Source: Paragonimus westermani
Taxonomy: Eukaryota > Platyhelminthes > Trematoda > Plagiorchiida > Troglotrematidae
Reading direction: 5' to 3'
DNA length: 64,000 nt
NCBI GenBank assembly: GCA_008508345.1
Contig: QNGE01000866.1
Coordinates: 127,046 to 191,045 of the forward strand
Part shown: positions 60,763 to 64,000 of the stretch, piece by piece
Position numbering within the stretch: the stretch's first letter is position 1
How the letters are laid out: each line of letters opens with the position of its first letter
Notes under the pieces: generated by a model
Database searches by the model: none
Told to the model about the DNA's origin: nothing
Seen by the model: the letters and a program-made list of their open reading frames with translations, nothing else
Position numbers and translations under genes: made by a program

Positions 60763-62526
60763 TAGGACATCTCTTCAAACTGAAGTCACAGAAGTCAGCA
60801 AAGTTGACGAACAAGGTTCTAACTACTGGTTAGTATGAAGTGTAAATCACTCAACTGAATACAGCTTTTATGTCCCTACAGACGTTGCGACCAGCTCTTT
60901 TCCAAAACAGGTTCTCTTGATGCAACCCACCAGTGGTGCATATCCTTGTCATACTTGACTCCACGTTTGATTTAGATTTTTTTAAATCTGTGTTTCTCAT
61001 ATGTTAAACTTGGTTGTTCGATTTCCAACTCAGGCACCAACCCTACAACAGCTCACTATGCTGTTCATTCTAAAACGCTATTGGTTTTAAAATTCATATA
61101 ACTGCGCATTAGCGAAACCATGGGGAAGATTCAAGTGGCAACGTCTATGTGGCAAGGTAGCGCTGTGCACGCACACTCCTCACAGTTCATCATATTGGAG
61201 CTACCCCTTGTTAATAAATAGCTGGTCTGAAGCTGTCGGACTGTCACATTCTAACTAGAATTCAATTTGTTATAACTTAGGCATTAACTTTCCCGTCCGG
61301 CGAGCTTTCCTTATAACAGTAAACGCGCCTTCTAGTCTACGCACTGGAGTAGATACTTGTCAGAGTAGCTGGTACTGCGTTTGTGACTCCCTTGGAGTGA
61401 TCTTGGTATGTAATTTTCCAAAATAATCTGCCAATATTCTAACGTCAGCTTTTCTTCATACGTAGATGGTTTCACAAGAATCCTCCCTTTGATTGTCCGG
61501 TTATAAAATGCTCCTCGAAGGTTAAACCTGACTATTTTGCTCATCATGGACGTACATTATGTGACTCATAACACCGATATTTTTGGGTAAATACCAGTAA
61601 TTCCTCAGTAACCTTAGTTCTTGTGACTCAGACTGTAGCACTGTTGTGAACTCAAATGTCAGCAAAGCCGAATGCAAATATCAAACTCCAACATTTCGAG
61701 TAACGCGTACTTTCAGTCCAGCGGGTTAAAGTACGGTGCTACGGTGGAAGTCCTCTCAGATTATTTAATTCAAACCTCTGACAGCGCCCGTTCTGGTGTC
61801 AGTACGAACAACGCAAAAGTCCGAGTACATCGTAGCTCGGTGCACTCAGACAAATGATTTCTGAAAGACAAACAAATGAGTGCGAATAAGCATGCATTTG
61901 AGAGGCAACGGGCGAAGCAGTTGAATGACAGGTACCATCGGAGCGGCTGACAGATGCCATGACTATCGTAGACGTAATGAAAACGGTTGTGGATGCGTGA
62001 GCCACGTAGGAGGCTATTATGTAGCGAAAGACAATTAACTAACGGAAGGTCTTTGGTGTACACCTCGCCCGTTCTTCGGCCGTTTATGTGCTCGAGCTTA
62101 TGAACCGAAACTCCAGTACACAACCCAGCGAGGTTTTCATGTCTGCGTTCTGTCCATTCCCGCACGGTTCTGACAATTTAACTGAAGCCTTCTGTCGTGA
62201 TGTTCTGACTGTCCTCTCTGGTCCGTTGTGCATGCAAAAGACGCTTTGTATGAGATATTGTTTGTCACACGAAACCTCATACAAGGTATGTGAAACCAGA
62301 GAACAACGAACGCGAACACTAATTTGCGTGACCAACATGCCTTCGTACCCCTTGGGCAGCAGTGCACCATCATACGCCTTAGTGCGGCGTCCCACACAGT
62401 ATCTACACACATTTCCAATAGTCCCTTCTGGCCCCTCTTCTTCCTGGTGTTGAGACCTTCCCTTTAGTTCGCGGACAAAAGATTGTGCTATACTACTTAC
62501 AAACGAAGGTGCATTTTACTTGACAG
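60763..62526. other. Gene-free stretch with SINE fragment and ORF-dense island
   Basis: Contains the SINE fragment at 60890-60952. Around 61770-62453 several overlapping frames of 90-131 codons are open on both strands, without a domain I can name; base composition or a decayed element may explain them. Confidence 0.45.
60890..60952 (-). repeat. Degraded SINE fragment
   Basis: The plus-strand blocks CCAGCTCTTTTCCAAAA and CCAGTGGTGCATATCCTTGTCA resemble the order and content of 5630-5712 in the full SINE (CAAGCCTCTTTCGAAAA ... CTAGTGCATATCCTTGCCA). Confidence 0.55.
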
Positions 62527-62655
62527 GCTCAGTGATGACTCGCCTGGTCTCTCTCTTGCTGTCCTTGATTTGTGCGCTGCGTAATTCGATCATACTTCAC
62601 AACCGCGCTGAGATATTCCACCATGTTGGGACAGTCTAGTCCCCGGCTTCGTAAT
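62527..62655. repeat. Single copy of the GC-rich dispersed repeat
   Basis: CTCAGTGATGACTCGCCTGGTC, then TGTCCTTGATTTG, CTTCACAACCGCGCTGAGATATTCC and ATGTTGGGACA align to the unit at about 28064-28190. The similarity is diluted but colinear over about 120 bp. Confidence 0.62.
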
Positions 62656-64000
62656 CTATTATGGGTAAACAGTCATTTCAAACAGAGGTTGCCAAATTGA
62701 AAAGAACATCGTCATGGTTGGGACAGTGCTATCAGACAGAGTTCATGTGTTAGACATGAAAAGAATTCAAGGAATAACCAGAGGTTAAACACAGAATTAT
62801 CTAACCATGCTTAACTGCCTGGTTCTTGACAAGGTGGTGGCAGTATTACTTGCTCCTTTGCAAGTAAAATAGGAAGGGAGTCCAGCAATATAAATTAATG
62901 ACATCTGTAGGAGACATGTCTCAAGAACGAGCGCGTTCTGTGTATTTACGGCGCCTGAGTTGCTAGTTACGGGCGTCCGCCAGCTTCACAACATAGAGAG
63001 TAACCGGATATAGGCCGTGGAATTAAGATTGGGAGACACAATTACTCAGCTAAACTCCTGACTTCATATGGTCATGACCACGAGCTGTTTTAGGTCCCTT
63101 ATAAAAATGTAAGGCCATGGGAATATACTAACCTTATGTCATGCACAACAAGCTTCAGTATATGTCAACCTTAAATTTTGGAGGTTTATTTTACCGCTCA
63201 GATTTTCTCCGAAATATAGGTTATTAAATGAGTCGAAACTCACTTACTTATATAGTCAATAGAATGTATGAAAGAAATTACATTAATTTTCAGTGTTGCC
63301 GGTCGATAGCTATGAAATTCGTGACTCGACTTCGGGGTCATAGTGAATGGTTTCACTCTCAGGTTGAGGTTCTCACGAGACGGTGCCAGCTAGCATGATG
63401 CTGCACTAATAGAGCTGCTCCTCAACCTGCTGTCAGAGTAGGTTGCTTGCCTTTCATCGATTACTGTGAACGTTCATGTTTATCATAGCGATTGATTAAT
63501 GTCATCTTATGATTTAATGATAGCCTTTGCTGTTTTTCCATTAACTCTCTTCTGCTGCCAGAGAGTAAACATGTTTTTGACTCAACTGCACGCGTTTGCC
63601 GATAATCTTACACCGTCTATGATACGCATTACACGTGGTCGACATCATACCGCTCAGTGTTATTCCCACCAGGTTGATTGGTTGTCTGCTATAAAGGCTA
63701 TGGTCGACGGTGTTTTGACTGTCATTTGGCGAATATAAGAAAAAGCTGTTTATTCATTACAGTCCGGTAAAAAGCTGCTCAGGTCATTAATCGAGTAAGT
63801 TCGAAGATTATCAGTCTCACTACAAGGTACTTTTTCAAGGTACTTTCTTGTGGGTATTTCCTTTCATTACTTTAAGATGCGTCTGTGCTTGTGTTAGCCG
63901 GATAGGTATTTTCTATTGAAAGGTGACTGAAAAACACGTTCTTGTCCGACGATATTCTCGTCTTTATCACATATGTATGAACATCTCAACTGGACAGATG
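62656..64000. other. Gene-free stretch to the window end
   Basis: Nothing recognised. Around 63360-63450 a TGCCAGCTAGC-containing segment vaguely resembles one near 29888-29950, but too weakly to call a repeat. Confidence 0.5.

Noticed and set aside
61770..62453. Dense overlapping ORFs (up to 131 codons) on both strands
   Set aside because: No domain, no splice pairing and no family resemblance that holds over more than a few residues. A decayed retroelement is possible but not supportable.

Overview
The window is eukaryotic and most likely from a flatworm, probably a trematode. The sequence shows about 40% GC, one spliced gene with introns up to about 11 kb, no compact prokaryotic gene packing, and many decayed retroelements. 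The taxon is an inference from the transposon mix (Bel/Pao, LINEs of a kind common in flukes, a tRNA-headed SINE) and the gene architecture; nothing in the window proves it.

The only host gene I can support is a plus-strand gene of about 31 kb (11934-42821) for a three-RRM RNA-binding protein of the A1CF/RBM46/RBM47 family. Nine exons join in frame to give 1055 residues: an N-terminal region, RRM1 and RRM2 (exon 1), RRM3 (exons 2-3), a linker (exon 4, least certain), a DND1/A1CF-type double-stranded-RNA-binding domain split over three short exons (31959-32000, 32283-32396, 38408-38537), and a roughly 480-residue low-complexity Ser/Thr/Asn/Gln/Pro/Ala-rich tail (41261-41986, 42097-42821). The dsRBD exons were recovered from splice signals, reading phase and family resemblance.

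The rest is mainly mobile-element debris. Intron 1 holds an antisense Bel/Pao LTR retrotransposon (about 17971-23129) with two diverged LTRs and recognisable gag, zinc knuckle, RT, RNase H and integrase remnants. A LINE remnant (endonuclease to C-terminus, minus strand) covers 51721-54643, and a second, different LINE RT fragment lies at 7385-8080. A 412-bp tRNA-derived SINE (5592-6003) is bounded by a perfect 19-bp target-site duplication, with partial copies at about 26945-27085 and 60890-60952. A separate repeat of about 100-170 bp occurs as two tandem units at 27862-28205 and as single copies at 60670-60762 and 62527-62655. Five microsatellites are present.

Layout: 1-11.9 kb upstream, intergenic with LINE and SINE remnants; 11.9-42.8 kb the RRM gene; 42.8-64 kb downstream, mostly featureless apart from the LINE at 51.7-54.6 kb and small repeats. 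There are unresolved bases at 8843 and 17023. No rRNA, functional tRNA or CRISPR array was recognised.
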